Below, one piece after another: positions 12,001 to 26,460 of a stretch of DNA of 64,000 nucleotides. Origin of the DNA: Euborellia annulipes (taxonomy: Eukaryota > Arthropoda > Insecta > Dermaptera > Anisolabididae). A program made the position numbers and the translations under genes. The first letter of the stretch is position 1. Each line of letters begins with the position of its first letter. The notes below the pieces were generated by a model that saw only the letters and a list, made by a program, of their open reading frames with translations, was not told the DNA's origin and did no database searches. The stretch is from positions 124,001 through 188,000 of the forward strand of contig JAKCPI010005660.1 of the NCBI GenBank assembly GCA_023213315.1. The letters run 5' to 3'.

Positions 12001-15000
12001 TGTATTTTTTAATTGTTATAGCTCAGTTCGGTTTTATGATTTTTCATTGCAATTAGTCTGTAAGTAAAATCTGTAGTGTATTAGGCACTCTTTAAAATGT
12101 CCAGTATTATTTTATTGTTACTTGAACCGAAACGGTTCGTCAGTGTCGGCCTCGAAAATCCTATTTCCATGAAATTATCATATTTTCTTTGTGATTAACA
12201 AAACGGCTGAAGATACAATAAAAAAAGTAAGGAAAAACTTGCAGGAAATTATATTTTCTACAAAAAATTTGGTTTGGCCGCTTTTTGGCCAATTTTTGTG
12301 TTCTTTTTCCGAAAGAGACGAGTTTTTTCAAAAATACGGTCGTATTTCCTAAACTATTGCCCGTACAGCAAATTTGAAAACACCTTTGGAAAGCTCATTA
12401 AACTTTCATAAAGAATACCGTGCGAGAAAAGATTCTAAAACTATTTTTGATACGGTTACTATGGTCGACATTTAAAAAGATTTTAAATTGCTAAATTTTG
12501 AAAAGTTTTATTTTTCTCTTACGACAAGCCATTCTCAGAGCTTGCGGGCTGTCAATATAGGCAAGCTCTGAGGATGGCCTTAACCAAGACCGAAAGGACA
12601 GGAGGGCCTAATAAATGAAATAATATCTAGCTGCCATTCTTTTAACGATTATCCAACTATAAAATTCACATCTTATAATAAATTTAGTAGGACCTAAGAT
12701 AATGAAAATGTTCAAAATGGCCTCAATTTTGCTGCAAATATTCACGTTTTTTAACGTTACAAGTGGAATTTCTCCACGAAACTGAATGATAATTGCAGAA
12801 CTGAGTATATCATTAGAAAGCTTACTAAAAAGAGAAGTTTTTGTGAAATCTGCTAAACTCAGTCTTATAAAATATTATTGTAAGAGAAAAATAAAACTTT
12901 TCAAAATTTAGCGATTTAAAATTTTTTTTAATGTCGACCATTGTAACCGTATCAAAAATAGTTTTAGAATCTTTTCTCGAACTGTATTCTTTATGGAAAT
13001 TTAATGTGCTTTCCAAAGGTGTTTTCAAATTTGCTGTAAGGGCTGTAGTTTAGGAAATACGATCGTATTTTTGAAAAAAACTCGTTTCTTTCGTAAAAAA
13101 CACAAAAATTGAGGTAGCGGCAGGTTGAGAATTGAACCATAGTAAAAAGTAACTTTTTTGTTGCTTTCGAGGTCTAGAATCACCTCCTGGAGTTTGTCGA
13201 CTTTATCCTCTTATACCCTGTATATCGTTAAAGTATCTTTGTTGAATTGAATATGTGAAAATATTACCTTTTCTGGGTGAACTTGAAATGGTATTGTCTT
13301 TCCCAAAATACATTCATCCTTCGATTTAAGAATGGTGTGGCTATCAAGAGATGTGTATTTAGTATGACATTTGCCTGAAGCATCTTTTTCAATGGTATCC
13401 GAGTCTAAAAGTTGGAGCTAAAAACAAAATATCATTAGCGTGCGTTAATGAAAGTAGGCTACCATAAAATAAAAACAAAATCATTCTTTTGGGGGTAGTA
13501 AACTCAAATGATTTTGCGGGCCACTTTGGAAATGCATCATTAACTAGCGGGTCGAAATTTAAAATTATAAATAAAAACATAAAATAAATATATTGCAAGT
13601 AGTGGCTAAATGGATAATTTATAATGAAGAGATAAAGGCAGCCAAAGCAAAATAAAGAATAAAAATTTTTTTATTTTGTTTTATTAAACAACAATGTCGA
13701 TGTTTCGGCCGATTCTTCCGACTTTCATTAAGACATGTGCAATTTTTGCCTCGAGCATCACTGAGTGATGGTCACACTTGAACCAGAAATCATTTTAACT
13801 GACGAAAGTTCGCACCTATGTCAGGAGATGCCGAGCCGAGGCAAATAAAAATTCTTGCCTTCATGTCCTGATGAAGACAGGAAGAATCGGCCGAAACGTC
13901 GATATTGTTGTTCAATAGCAAAATAAAAAAAAAAATTTCTTTATTTTGCTTTGGCTGCCTTTATCTATTCATTATAAAATAAATATATTTTGTAAAAGTT
14001 TGATGAATATCGCGGGCCACAAAAACGTTCAAGGTAGGACGAGGGTTGACAATCCCTGCAATAAAATAAAATTTCTCAAGGTCTCTTTTCAACTTTATTT
14101 CGGTGTAAAGTATAATTAATACTATTATCTATAGGTAACATATCTATAGATAACATATTTCAACAATGACGTGAGTGTCACTTGCCAAGTTAATAAAACT
14201 ATTCACTTATAAAAGAGAAGTTTGGTGAATCTATTATTTTCAAAAATATACCAGTCAATTATCCTTTTCCGCTTTTGAGATTTTACACTTCTACTTTCTG
14301 TGTGATTTTTGTTAAGTTGTTAATTTATGATAACCAGTAACAATACATGACTTCTAAACCAACAATGAACGTAAAATTGATGAAATTATGCGAAAAAGTC
14401 GTAAAAAATTGGGTTAATTATTATATTATTATTAGGAGAATTTTTAATTATAGACCACATTTTTGTATTAAATATTAATTAAAAGAAATATTTAATACAA
14501 AAATGTGGTCTATAATTAAAAATTCTCCTAATAATAATATTTCAAACCACAAAAGCTTTAATAAACACATTCATTATTATAGTCAGCTCTTTTGTGAAAG
14601 ACCTTTGAATGTTTAGAAGTGTACTTTACTTTTTTTAAATTTGTTTTAAGGTCTTTTTCGGTATTTAGATCCTATCCCTATTTATTTCCAATGATTAAAA
14701 TAAATTTTTCTCGCTTGGGGTGGGATGCAAGGGAAGCTAATGTCATCTCTCTGCTGACATGTCAAAAGCACTACTGTACTTTACTTTACAACGAAATAAA
14801 AATGATTTTTAAATTAAAAACACTGTTGTAAAATAACATTTAAATTTAAGCAATACCTGAAAAATGCTTGCAATTCCTTTCTTCAAATTAATTAATGAAA
14901 TATCATCGTCCGGATAGACATAAATATAATCGATGTTTCCTTTATTCCAATGAGCGTAAAATGGTGTTGATTTCATATCTTCTAAATGCGACAAATGTGA

Positions 15001-18000
15001 TACGAACCCAGAGGCGTCAGGTGTTTTTCTGGATTTTATATGCAATTTTGAATTTTTTAACTGAAAAAAAAGAAGGAATTACAAATTTTTTAACTTAATA
15101 AATCAAAGATTCCTAATCAAAAATAGCAGCCAAATAGGCTGGTTTATATTTTAAAAATTCCAAAAAAAGGATCAAAAGTCACCCGAAAATAGCATAATAA
15201 CTATTTTTCTCTTTAATGGGCTATATTAAGATTTTATTAAATTTAATTATATATGGCTAATACACAGAACATTTGCTTTCATCACATACCCTAGATTGTG
15301 GAATCTAGTGGATTGAATATTATTATTTTGAATTTCTTTTGTTTTACTTCATACGTATTTTAGATAAGTATTTATTCATATACATGGGTAAATTTTGGTA
15401 AAATTTCTAAAATAATGACTCCAAAACTCTACGCCGAGGAGGAAAAGAATTAAACTTGATAATTTGTAATGGTCTATAAATTTATATAATCAAAGTTAAA
15501 TTTGCAATATCAAATTTTTTAATGTACTTTGATTTCTTCAAAGCGCTAAAATTACTTTGTTAGCAAATTTATAGAATTATTTTCATGATAAAAGAATATA
15601 ATAAATATTAGAATCCATTAAAAAAATTTTAAAAAAGCAACTGATGAGGCTACAAAAAAAAAATAGACTATTCAGTACTTTTCTATCAGCACTTAAATCA
15701 AAAATTTAAATAAATGCGTGAAATAATAAAAGAATATAGGATCTTTATATCCATATGTTCATGTCAAGTTTTGACTTTCCGTATGTGAAATATTAGGTAT
15801 ACTGTACAGTCGACTCTTGATAATTATAATTCGAAATTCAGGAGACTACAAGAAAAATTAGAATTATCAAGTTTTTGAATTATCAAGAAGTTTGAATTTT
15901 CAAGAAAAAAGAAAAAAAAAATCGAATTATTAAGAGTTTTTATTATATCCAATTTCTTTTGTCTTTTGCTTTCGCCTTGAGGAGAGCACATCGACCAACA
16001 GGTAACAGTGGCGTCATTTCAACTTTTTCTTGGGGGGGGCAAATTTTTTCTTGGGGGGCAAACATTTTTTTTTTCTTAAAATTTACTTACAAATGGGTAC
16101 TCAAATTTGGCCAAAACATTTAATTTAATTAATTGGTTAATTTTGTACAGTTTGTATACTCGTAGATGTATTTTGGAGTATTTTATTTAGAATAATATAA
16201 AATTTTATAAAAATCAGAGCCCTTTGGGGGGGGGCAAATGTCCCCCTGCCCTCACCCCCCCAAATGACGCCACTGACAGGTAAGTTTTGAGGTCTACATT
16301 TTCGGATCAACTTGATTAACGAATCCTCAAGAATAGGGAATTCACTCATCATGACTAACTAAAGAGATTTGGGAAGTTAATATGGGCTGAAAGGAGGTAA
16401 ACATTACGCGGAAAATAAAGAGTAAACTGAAAAATCGAATTATAAAGAGGGCAAGTGGCCTAGTTCGAATTATAGAACGTTCTCTCCCCCTCTTGTTACG
16501 AAAAGGATTTCGAGTTATAGGAGCGTATCAAAATACACAGGATTTTTTGATTTACCGAAGTTTAGAGTTAGAGCACGATTCATCTAAAAATTCGAATTAT
16601 CGAGAGTAGACTGTATTTTATAAAAATAATTTCTCTCTCCATATATATATATATATATATATGTTTGTAGACAAATTTTCTCATACTTCCATTGGACCAA
16701 TAAACTCGCTCGGTTATATGTTGGTCAAATTAATTTATTTTTCAAATTCATCATATCCTACGGAAGATGAAAGTAGAAAAAAAATGAACTAATAAACCAG
16801 GAAATAGATAATCAGTTGAAAAATAGATATATTATTAGGTAATTTATTATATGTATATTTTTAACACGAAGGAAGTATAACAATTGTTATTAACTCAAAT
16901 GAGGACATTTAAAATATAAAACGTTTCAACTTTTTTGATCAAAGATATAATAAGATTACAAATAATATATTATATAAATATATATATAGGTTATTATATA
17001 ACAAATCAAAACAAATTTTAGTTAATTAAACCATTATTTAATTCTTAAATTAAAGATTTATAGAATTTCATAGAGAACAATTAAAAATTGTAATGTATTA
17101 TTAAATGGAAGCAGTGAAAGGATTCCTAGCATTAGATTTTTTAAAACTGGGATCAAGACAAATGGCAATTTTTTTTTAATTATTGAGCACACATTCTTGA
17201 AGAAACGCCTCAGTAAAACAAGATATTATTATTTAATAAACCAAATTGCGCCTCTGCATTTATTATTCGACTAATCTGGTATCAACAACAACACCTTGTT
17301 TTATATATATAACTGTCAGCTTATTCATTTCTTACATTGAAGTCATTACAAAATAAAAGTGTGCAGTTCAATTTAATATCTTTAAGGTTTTTTTTTTACC
17401 CTAGCCCCAAATCATCTCCAGACCGGCTGGATTGAATTCTAATGAAAATATGTTGCAGGAAGAGGCTCTGAGTACACCAACATGATATAATATTAAATGA
17501 AAAAGCATTATATTGCTTTAAAGTTTGGCTTTTTTGTTTACTTTGTTGCAACAATATACTCTACAGTCACAGTGATTCCTTAATTCTCTTTATTTAAATA
17601 AATTATTATTGATTAAACAGCTCTAGTTGGGACTTTAGAAACAAGGACGAGTGAGGTTTGGAAGTAGGATTATATTAAAATAAATAATTATTATAATATG
17701 GATAAATAAATATTTTCAAGCAATAATAATTACCTCAAATTTAAACAACTTGTCATCAGTGCTAGACGGATTCTGCCAAATTGTTGCAAGATTGACATCT
17801 GCAGTGATCCGGAAACCAACATCGGAAGCTGTTTTGGGGTCGATCTCGTTGAGAAGAACCGTCGTCTCCAGGCGGTAAGAATGTTGAGTACCAAGTTGAA
17901 AAAGATGGACAGCACCCCCGGATGCTGAATACCAACCATTACATGCAAAATGCAATAAATAACACTCAGCATACATTATATGAGGCAAAGAGAAAAAGGA

Positions 18001-21000
18001 TACTAAATAAATGCCCGTAAATAATCTTAAAAAGTTTTTTGTTTATATTAATTTCAGACTATCAATCTTTGTTATTTAGTTTCTATGATGTGATAACAAA
18101 CTCATCTCATTTTTGGAATCAATAGAGAATTAGCTACGGCTATTTAATAAAGTTGAAATAAAGGGCAAGGCCTTTTTTTGTGAAAAAGTTTTATTATTTC
18201 GACAAAGTTACAACGCTAAATAGTGGTGTTATCATCAGATCAATCAGGTATTAATAATCAATTATAAGTTGGAGAAAGTGAATATTTTATTTCAACTCTA
18301 CTAAATATAATAAGTTCCGGGATAACCGAGTTGGAGCTCGGTGGTTTTTTCTTTTGATAAAACTGGAAAAAACTAAAAAAAAGTACATCAGTCAAGTACT
18401 AGTACTAGAAGTCTTCGAAAAACGAGACCTAGCATAATTTATTTTGTTTACCGGAAATAGTATATAGGCTTATTTAAAATTTGAAAGAAATCTGAAAATA
18501 GTATATATTTTAAATTTGAAAAAAATCGTTTGAGCCGTTTTCGAGAACTGATGTGATTACAAACAAATAAACATTAATACAACAGAAAGAATGGCTAAAA
18601 CTAATAATTCGAATTTTGATAACATTTAATTAGTTCAAAACATGTTTACAAAAAACATTTTTAAAGGGTTTATATAATTTAAATATTTTCTTTACAATAA
18701 ATTGGAGAAGTTTTACAAAGAAATTTGTAAAAAATTAATCAAAACTGGTGGTGAAAAAGTGCTCGAACTTCCAATTAATTTTTTAATTATTTTAAAGAGA
18801 AAAATTCAAAGAAAACGTTAAATAAAATGAATTTTACCTGTTAATTAGGAAAAATCTTGTTAGTAAACAAGATAATTGCTTTAGGAAATAATTAAAAGGA
18901 TTATTTATAAATGGTGTAGGTGAAGAGTTAGACATTCGTTTTAGCCAAAACTTTTTGGACTTTAGGGAATGATTTAAATATTTTCTTTAAAAACTTAACA
19001 TTAAAAGAAATGATATAAATATAATATCAAAATTAGGATAATTAGTTTAGTTATATAATAGGAAATTAGCCATGAAATATAATTAAAAGATAATTATCAT
19101 TGTAACTGAAAAAACCGAAGACAAAAAACTTTAATAAAAAATTCCTGACGATTTTGTGTTGTAGTTAAAAAGAGTTATATGCGTTAATTAGTTAAAAATA
19201 TCGCTGTCTCTATTGATTAAATAATGTAAAATATTTGAGGCGTGTTGATTGTTCTGAAATTCTGAGAGACACCAACAATCAATTTAACTCAAAATAATTC
19301 TTAAAAAGTGGTAAATTTATAAAGGCTCAGTTCTAAAAATTTTTGAAAAATTTCTACCCTTTTGATGAATTGTTAAAGTAAATAAATACGGTAGTAAAAG
19401 TTTATTTTGTTTGATTATCTAATAATAATAATTCAAATAACCTTGTAGGGACAAGCATTATTCATCAAGTCATTGGAATGATGAGACAATATTGAACAAA
19501 TTTGATGATATCCAACTTACACTTATGAATTGTGTTAATATTTTGATTGGAAAATTTAATTTTGAAGAAAAGTTGCCAGCAAAAAAAAATTTAAAAATTG
19601 CAAGAATAAAAAAAACTTTTGGGAAAATTCAAAATGTCAATTCATTATAAGAATAATAAATAGTTTAATAAAATAGTTATAATCCAACTGTATTATAAAA
19701 AATTTTCATTGATTTTACCTCAAAAAATGATTGAATTTCATTTCTGAATGAGTTATATTTGATATATTCTAGAGATTTTATTCTCCTTCCCAAATGTTTC
19801 AATGGGTTATAGAAATTAATTGATTACAATACTTTTCTGATACTTTTTTATCTATCTAAAATATCTGTCAAAGTTTAATAATAATAATTTAATGAAAACC
19901 CCGCCAGAAAGCAGCACTTATGTCGTCAGCTGATCAAGAAACAAAGGGTCAAGGACAAAGGTCATTGACACACATTGTTCTAATATTGAGGTCGAAATAT
20001 GGTGGTGCTTATGAAAAGCTTTAACTGCACGTTTAAAAACTTTAAAAATCGGGTTTTTAGGTGGACAAAACTTCTCATTGAAGTTTAAATAATTAAAATA
20101 AAAGAAAAGAACAAAGCAAAAAAAAATTAAATACTTGTCTCCAAAGCTATAATTATACTCTTTGAAAATGGCTTCGATTTTGGAAAATATCTCCCCTTCT
20201 CTAACCTTCAAAAAAAAGAATAAATAATATTTTTATGATTTCTAACATTATATTGCTTTCTATTATTTTTTAAGATTTCGCGAGAAGGAAGGGGAGGAGA
20301 TTCAACCCCTGTACCCCCTGCTTTTAATTACTATGAAAATGAAAAATCTGGGGTGACTGGTCGCACCATATTTTTTGTGTTGAGGTATATTTAGTTTCCC
20401 AAAGCACCTTAGTTCCAAACACACGTTTTGAATGTTGACTTATTGAAATAATATATGGTTATTTTGATCTCATATTTCTAAATAAATATAAAATTTCATA
20501 ATTGGAATTTTTTTTTATTGTGTAAAAAATTCCGTACCCCTTTTGAATCGAAATTAACATGCAAATCCCTATAGGGATTTAACAATGGCTCTATGGAAGG
20601 AAAAGTCGGAAAATGAATTTGAAAAATCTGAAATACTACATCAGTAAAGTGTGCTTCAAACAAATTTCAGAACAAAATGAGAATATACATTTTAAAGAGG
20701 ATCTAAAAAATAATTGATTTATGCTCTCTATTATTTTTTAAGATTTCGCGAGAAGGGAGGGGAGGAGATAGAACCCCTGTACCCCCCTGGCTAGGTCCTA
20801 TTTTTAATTACTATGAAAATGAAAAAGGGCAGAGAGAATAGAACACAATTATCAAAGAGATGAGGAGAAATAGTATAAATAAAAAATATTAAAAATAAAA
20901 CAATTAGGGTGATAATTCATGTTAAGTTATTCGTTTTGTAAAAAAAAATTATGGTAATTCATTTCATTGATAAAGATTGATCAACTTATTTATTATTTGG

Positions 21001-24000
21001 TTATCATCACTAATCAATTCTTATCCATTGTCTATATTTCAAATGTTTTCAAATCAAAATAAAGTCACAATTGAAAGAAAGGACTATGGGATAATTTAAT
21101 TTACGTTTCAGTGCCTCAAGCTTTTAGGCCCGATTTCTTCATCCATGGTTAAGAGACTTCGCCTTGTAATGAAGAAACTTACTGAGGTACTTTAAAATAA
21201 GATTAGTGAGGGTTTCTTCATGGGCTTAATGGACCAGCTACTTGACCATGGTTGAAGAAACCGGCCCCTTTGTCTATCAAGAATTGGATCCTTTTTTTCA
21301 GTGAGTTTTCACGTGCTATTATTGAAAGATTGGATAATTTCATTGATAAGATTGGATTCGAATCCGACTTGAGTTCAAAGTTGCGCAAAGTACTTACTGT
21401 TGTTCAAAAGAAGGGTTTTGATGTCATGATATTGTAATTAAAAGATTGTTTATAAATTCAAAAATATCTTGGAATATATTAAACCTGCGGTTCTCAAACT
21501 TTTGCATTTGTGGAGCCCTTGAAACAATTAAAACAAAAATTACAAAAAAAAAAAAAAAAAAACTGTTAATTGGCCGAGAGCACTTATTTTTTACTTTATT
21601 GGACTTAATACTATTAATTTTTTACTCGTTTTTGAACGTTTTCTATTAAAATTCAAAAAAAACTCATTATTTTTAAAAGAACTCCGAGGAGCACATTTGA
21701 GAAACGCTGTTTTAAAATATATCTGTTTAAAAAATCATGACTTACCCTTTTTTTATATTAACAAATTTTTCAAATTTTCAATTCATATCCCCATTTACAT
21801 GCGCGTGCTTGTTTTTTGAAAATAAAATTATCATCTTGCTTTGTAAGAAGAAAATATACAAATTCATTTTACAGTCATGCAATTAAATTAAATCGTGCAA
21901 GTTATGAGAAAGAAAAATCATTTTCTTCAAGGTAGGTGGTATGCTGCGGTTTTATTCTTACCTGGGGCCATTTGGCAATAGGCACCTAAAAAGAGAAAGA
22001 AGAGAATAGTAATGGAAATATTTATTTAAATTTCATTAATTTGCAATTTAGAAAAAAAAATTTAATGTATATTAAGGTTAATAAATTTATTTTATAATAG
22101 ATCTAAGATTGACATAGCCGGTGGCACGAGAAAGTGGGGGTAGTTTGGGGATAATCCCCCAATTTATCTGTAAAAATCTTTCGAGTTTAATACACTAGGA
22201 AAATGTAAAGCATATTTAAAAAACACAATGGGCGAAAATTGACTTGCCAGGGGGCTATTAAAATTATTGAGGACACTACTCTATATTTTCCCAATTTTTC
22301 ACTCTCATGAAAAATTTTATGGGATAGAAATGAATGAATAAACCTTACAACTATTTACATAATTATTTTAAATAACTTTTAAAATTTCTTTTATTTAAAA
22401 ATGCTTGATTTAAAAATTAAAATTTTATAAAAAAATATTCCGTCTCCAGAAACGAAACCGTTAGATTAATGTGTGGAAAATCCAATGATCTCAGGTTCTA
22501 TTCTCGAGGTAGATTTTTTTTTTTACTTTAAAGAAAAAGAGTTCTCTATGTTTAATAAGGATAAGTTTTCTTTATAATTCAAAAAATATTAGCCGAGGGA
22601 ATAAAGTAGTTAAGCTTATAATCCTTAGTTAAAGGCAACTCGAATTCAAATCCATCTAATGGCAAAAAATTATCCAACTCTATTTGATATGCCTCGTCCT
22701 GAGGAAGGAAACGGGAACCCATCTCAGTATTATTCCCAAGAAAGTTACACCTCAGAGTAGCCACTACAGTCTGTTCTGACACTAATGACTGAAGAGAGAG
22801 ATTAATAGATATATCTATCTATAATAAGTGGGATCTTAGGCAGTGAGCAGGGTTTTGTAAAAGAGGGAGAGGGTGAAATTTGTTGAGAAAGAAAAGCAGT
22901 GGCGCATTCAAGGAGATGTGAATAATGGGAGCAATAATGATTTCGTTCAGGATTCAAATTAAAATTAATAAAAAAAAACTTCTGTATGATTAAAATTATA
23001 ATATTAATTGAAATTTAAAAAAGGTCTAAATTATATTTAATAAGGGAAATTGGCACCCTATCTTGTTAAAAAAAAAAAAATAAATAAATCCGAAAACAAA
23101 AAATAAGTTATCTCTGAACATTAATATTTCTCTATTATTAATGATATTAATTTTTAACAAGTTTTTGGGAGTATATCTATTTGTTGGAGGGCTAAACGAC
23201 CCATGGCCCCTGGGAATCAAACCCAGGATCTCCTGACTTAGGGGATCGGTGTGGTAGCTTTTAGGTCAATGAAACCTCGACTAAAAGTAAAGGCTGGATA
23301 TCCTGGGTTCGATTTCCGAGGGCACCAACAAATAAATATACTCGCAAAAGCTTTGTCTGTGTGTGTGTGTGTCTGCCTGCAGGATGGTTAAAAAACCACT
23401 TTTTTAGATTTTGACCAGGGCACTGGTCAAAAGTGGTTAAAACCGTCCAAAATTGGTTTTAACCACAAAATTAATTTAAATTGTATTGGATACTAATCAA
23501 TTTGAATAAATAGGGACGGTGTCTAAATAGCCTCTGATGCCGAAAATAATATATCCTGACAGAAAAAATTTGATGTGACACAACTTTCAATTAGCGAATG
23601 TAATTGAAACTATTGGTCCGAAATTACTGCAAATATAAAATTTGTTTAGTTATTTTTAAGTTCAGTTTTTTAGATCTTCCATTTCTGTATGATTTATGTT
23701 ATATGTAATTTTCCGGAAATACTATATGAAATGTATTTGTTTATTTCAATAAAAACCACTGGTCAAAATTGGATTAAAAACAGGACGGTTAAAACCGGTT
23801 TTAACCACCCTGGTTTGAACCGAACCACCCTGTCTGCTTGTTATCAAAATAAAGTATTATATGAGCCTTAGGAAATTTGGGGTGTCAATGTATTGTATAT
23901 ATTTAAATTGTTGTTGACTAAAAATTATATATATATATCAAGAGCCACCCATTTGTTGAAATGAACATGGTAATAAAAACATTCATTTGAAAAGAACCAA

Positions 24001-26422
24001 AGAAAATCATTCAAAATAATTTCAATATTTAATTTATTTTTATTCACTACAGTTGAATTGCCTGAATGCTTGGAGACCATTAAAGAAGAAAGTTTTCTTC
24101 ATATAAGTTTAGAAAACGGTGCTTTAGATGAATCACTTAATCCGATAATTAAGGCACTTCCTGTGTATGAGACATCACCGATCCCTTTAAAGTTTCCATT
24201 AATTTCAATTGATTCTAGTTTGAATTTAAACAACTAAGAGAGAGTTTTATAAACTAATATTAATTAGAGAATATTTTCGACGTCAGAATAATGAGAATAA
24301 ATAAACAAAAGATGTATATATATACACACTATATATAGAATTGTATTTTAAAATATTTTAAGGGAGATAAATTAACAAGGTGAAATTTGGTTTGTAGGCT
24401 AAAATCTCAAAAAGGAACTTATAAAAAAAAAGCTTAATTTGGTGGCTATGGGTGTAATTAGAAAGGGTTCAATTGCCGCCTCCGAATGACAGTATTTTTT
24501 TTAATAATTAAGAGATTAAATTCTTGTCACAATTTTAAGAAAAAAAAATGTTAGAGATTGGTTTACATTTTGAGAAACAGTTCGATTAATTAAAATCAAT
24601 ATTATTTTTCTATATAAGTTCTCAAATTTATTTCATTTTGTTTTGTTTTTGATTGTCAATGATAACAGAATAAGAAATTTTCTAGCTAGACATTGCCCTT
24701 ACGATAAGGATAATGTTAAAATGTAAACTAAACAAATCCCTTTTGTAAATTATTAGCATTACTGATTGGCTAAGTTTGGGACAGCCTGGCGTATATAATT
24801 TAAACAATAATAATGCTGGTATATCTCCATATACCATCTATTGCAATAGTATTAAGACTAAAGCCCCGGAAGTTAGGCAGCCCAAATGGCACACTAAACT
24901 TTTTTTCTGATTAAAACATTCATATAATTTTTATTTCGCTATTTTAAAAAGATAATATTTATGGTTATTTTTTTGTTAAATAGGGTCCTTCGGCCAATTG
25001 TCTGCTTTAAAAAAGGTATTTCTCACACAGACAAGCTGCTATTTTGGCTGCCTAACTACCGGGCTTTAGTCTCAATACTATTGCAATAGATGGTATATTC
25101 AGGCGAAATTTATTACTACTATTCAGTCGACGTTTCGGGATTTTCACAATCCTCCCTTCTTCTTCAAGACTAACGCGGTGTCATAAATCAATTCTCCCCC
25201 TAGATTTTGTCATTAAATATGAAAGCAAACAGTCCAAAATCGTCTAAGGATCCGTAGAAATCAAGGGGAGTATTGATTTATTCACACAGCATTAGTCTTA
25301 AAGAAGATAGGTGATCAGACTAAAAATAATAGTAATGAATTTTGCCTGAATATACCTCCATATAAAAGCATTATTATTGTTTAAATTATTACTGATGAAA
25401 TTAAATTTTCATTGTCATTTATGGTGAAAATATTAATTTTTTTTTATTAATTAATTTCAAGATAATTTTTGAGATCTGAGGTTTGGAGATGGGAAGCCAA
25501 CCCCCGACCCCCAACACAGGAAGCTAATGCTTTATCTTCGAGTCACGGGTTCAGGGGCATATTAAAATTATGAATAAGTAAAAATAATCATCTTTGGTTT
25601 GATTTTGGTAAAAATATTGGCTTTTATTATTATATAATACATAAACTATTTTTTTTTACTTTATATAGGCCTATATTAAATTAATTTATAATTGATTGAT
25701 TGCGTAATGAACAAATGTATAAAATTATAATTTCCTGCCCTCACACATTGGTGAAGTTTTGATATTTAAAAATAAATGTATTAATAAAATAATGTTAATA
25801 TTTCCATCTATTTTCTGATTAATCTTTATCAAATAACTGTTGACCGGAAAATAAAAAATGAAGAATGAGAAAGAGATCAGAGTTGACCTTGGAACTCTGT
25901 GACCCCAAACCAACGTTATCGATAGTTAATATTTGATTGAAACCTTGCATTAGGCCAAATGAGTTATATATATATATATATACATGTTCGCGGTAGCAAA
26001 ATTTTCAGGATAAATAACTTTTAATAAAAAGTATGGATCTTATAATTCTTTTATAGAGCTAAAGCTACCTTGTTTTAAATATTTAGCACCATAAATAAGC
26101 TTCTAGACCTTCTATTTCATAAAAATATCCCAAGCTTTTTGCGAATGGCAACTCATTATCGTTCTACATCTAATAGAGCCGTTACCGTAATCATCGCCCT
26201 GGGGGCGTTGTTTTGGGATAAAGACTTCCCTAAGGCCAATAATGTTTTTAAATTATATAAAATATTTGCTCATATATTAAAACTAATAAGGAAAATTAAG
26301 TGTCCGTTGATTTTTTTTCTTTTTTGAAATGTCAATGTTTGTAGTTTCCTGGATAAAATCATATTTAAAAGTTTTATAAGTGATTTTAAATTTTAGTAAA
26401 AGTCAAATATCCTTTACATTTA

Positions 26423-26460
<38 letters not shown>

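Noticed and set aside
26139..26327. 62-codon plus-strand open frame
   Set aside because: Ends in low-complexity AT sequence, no splice context and no recognised similarity.
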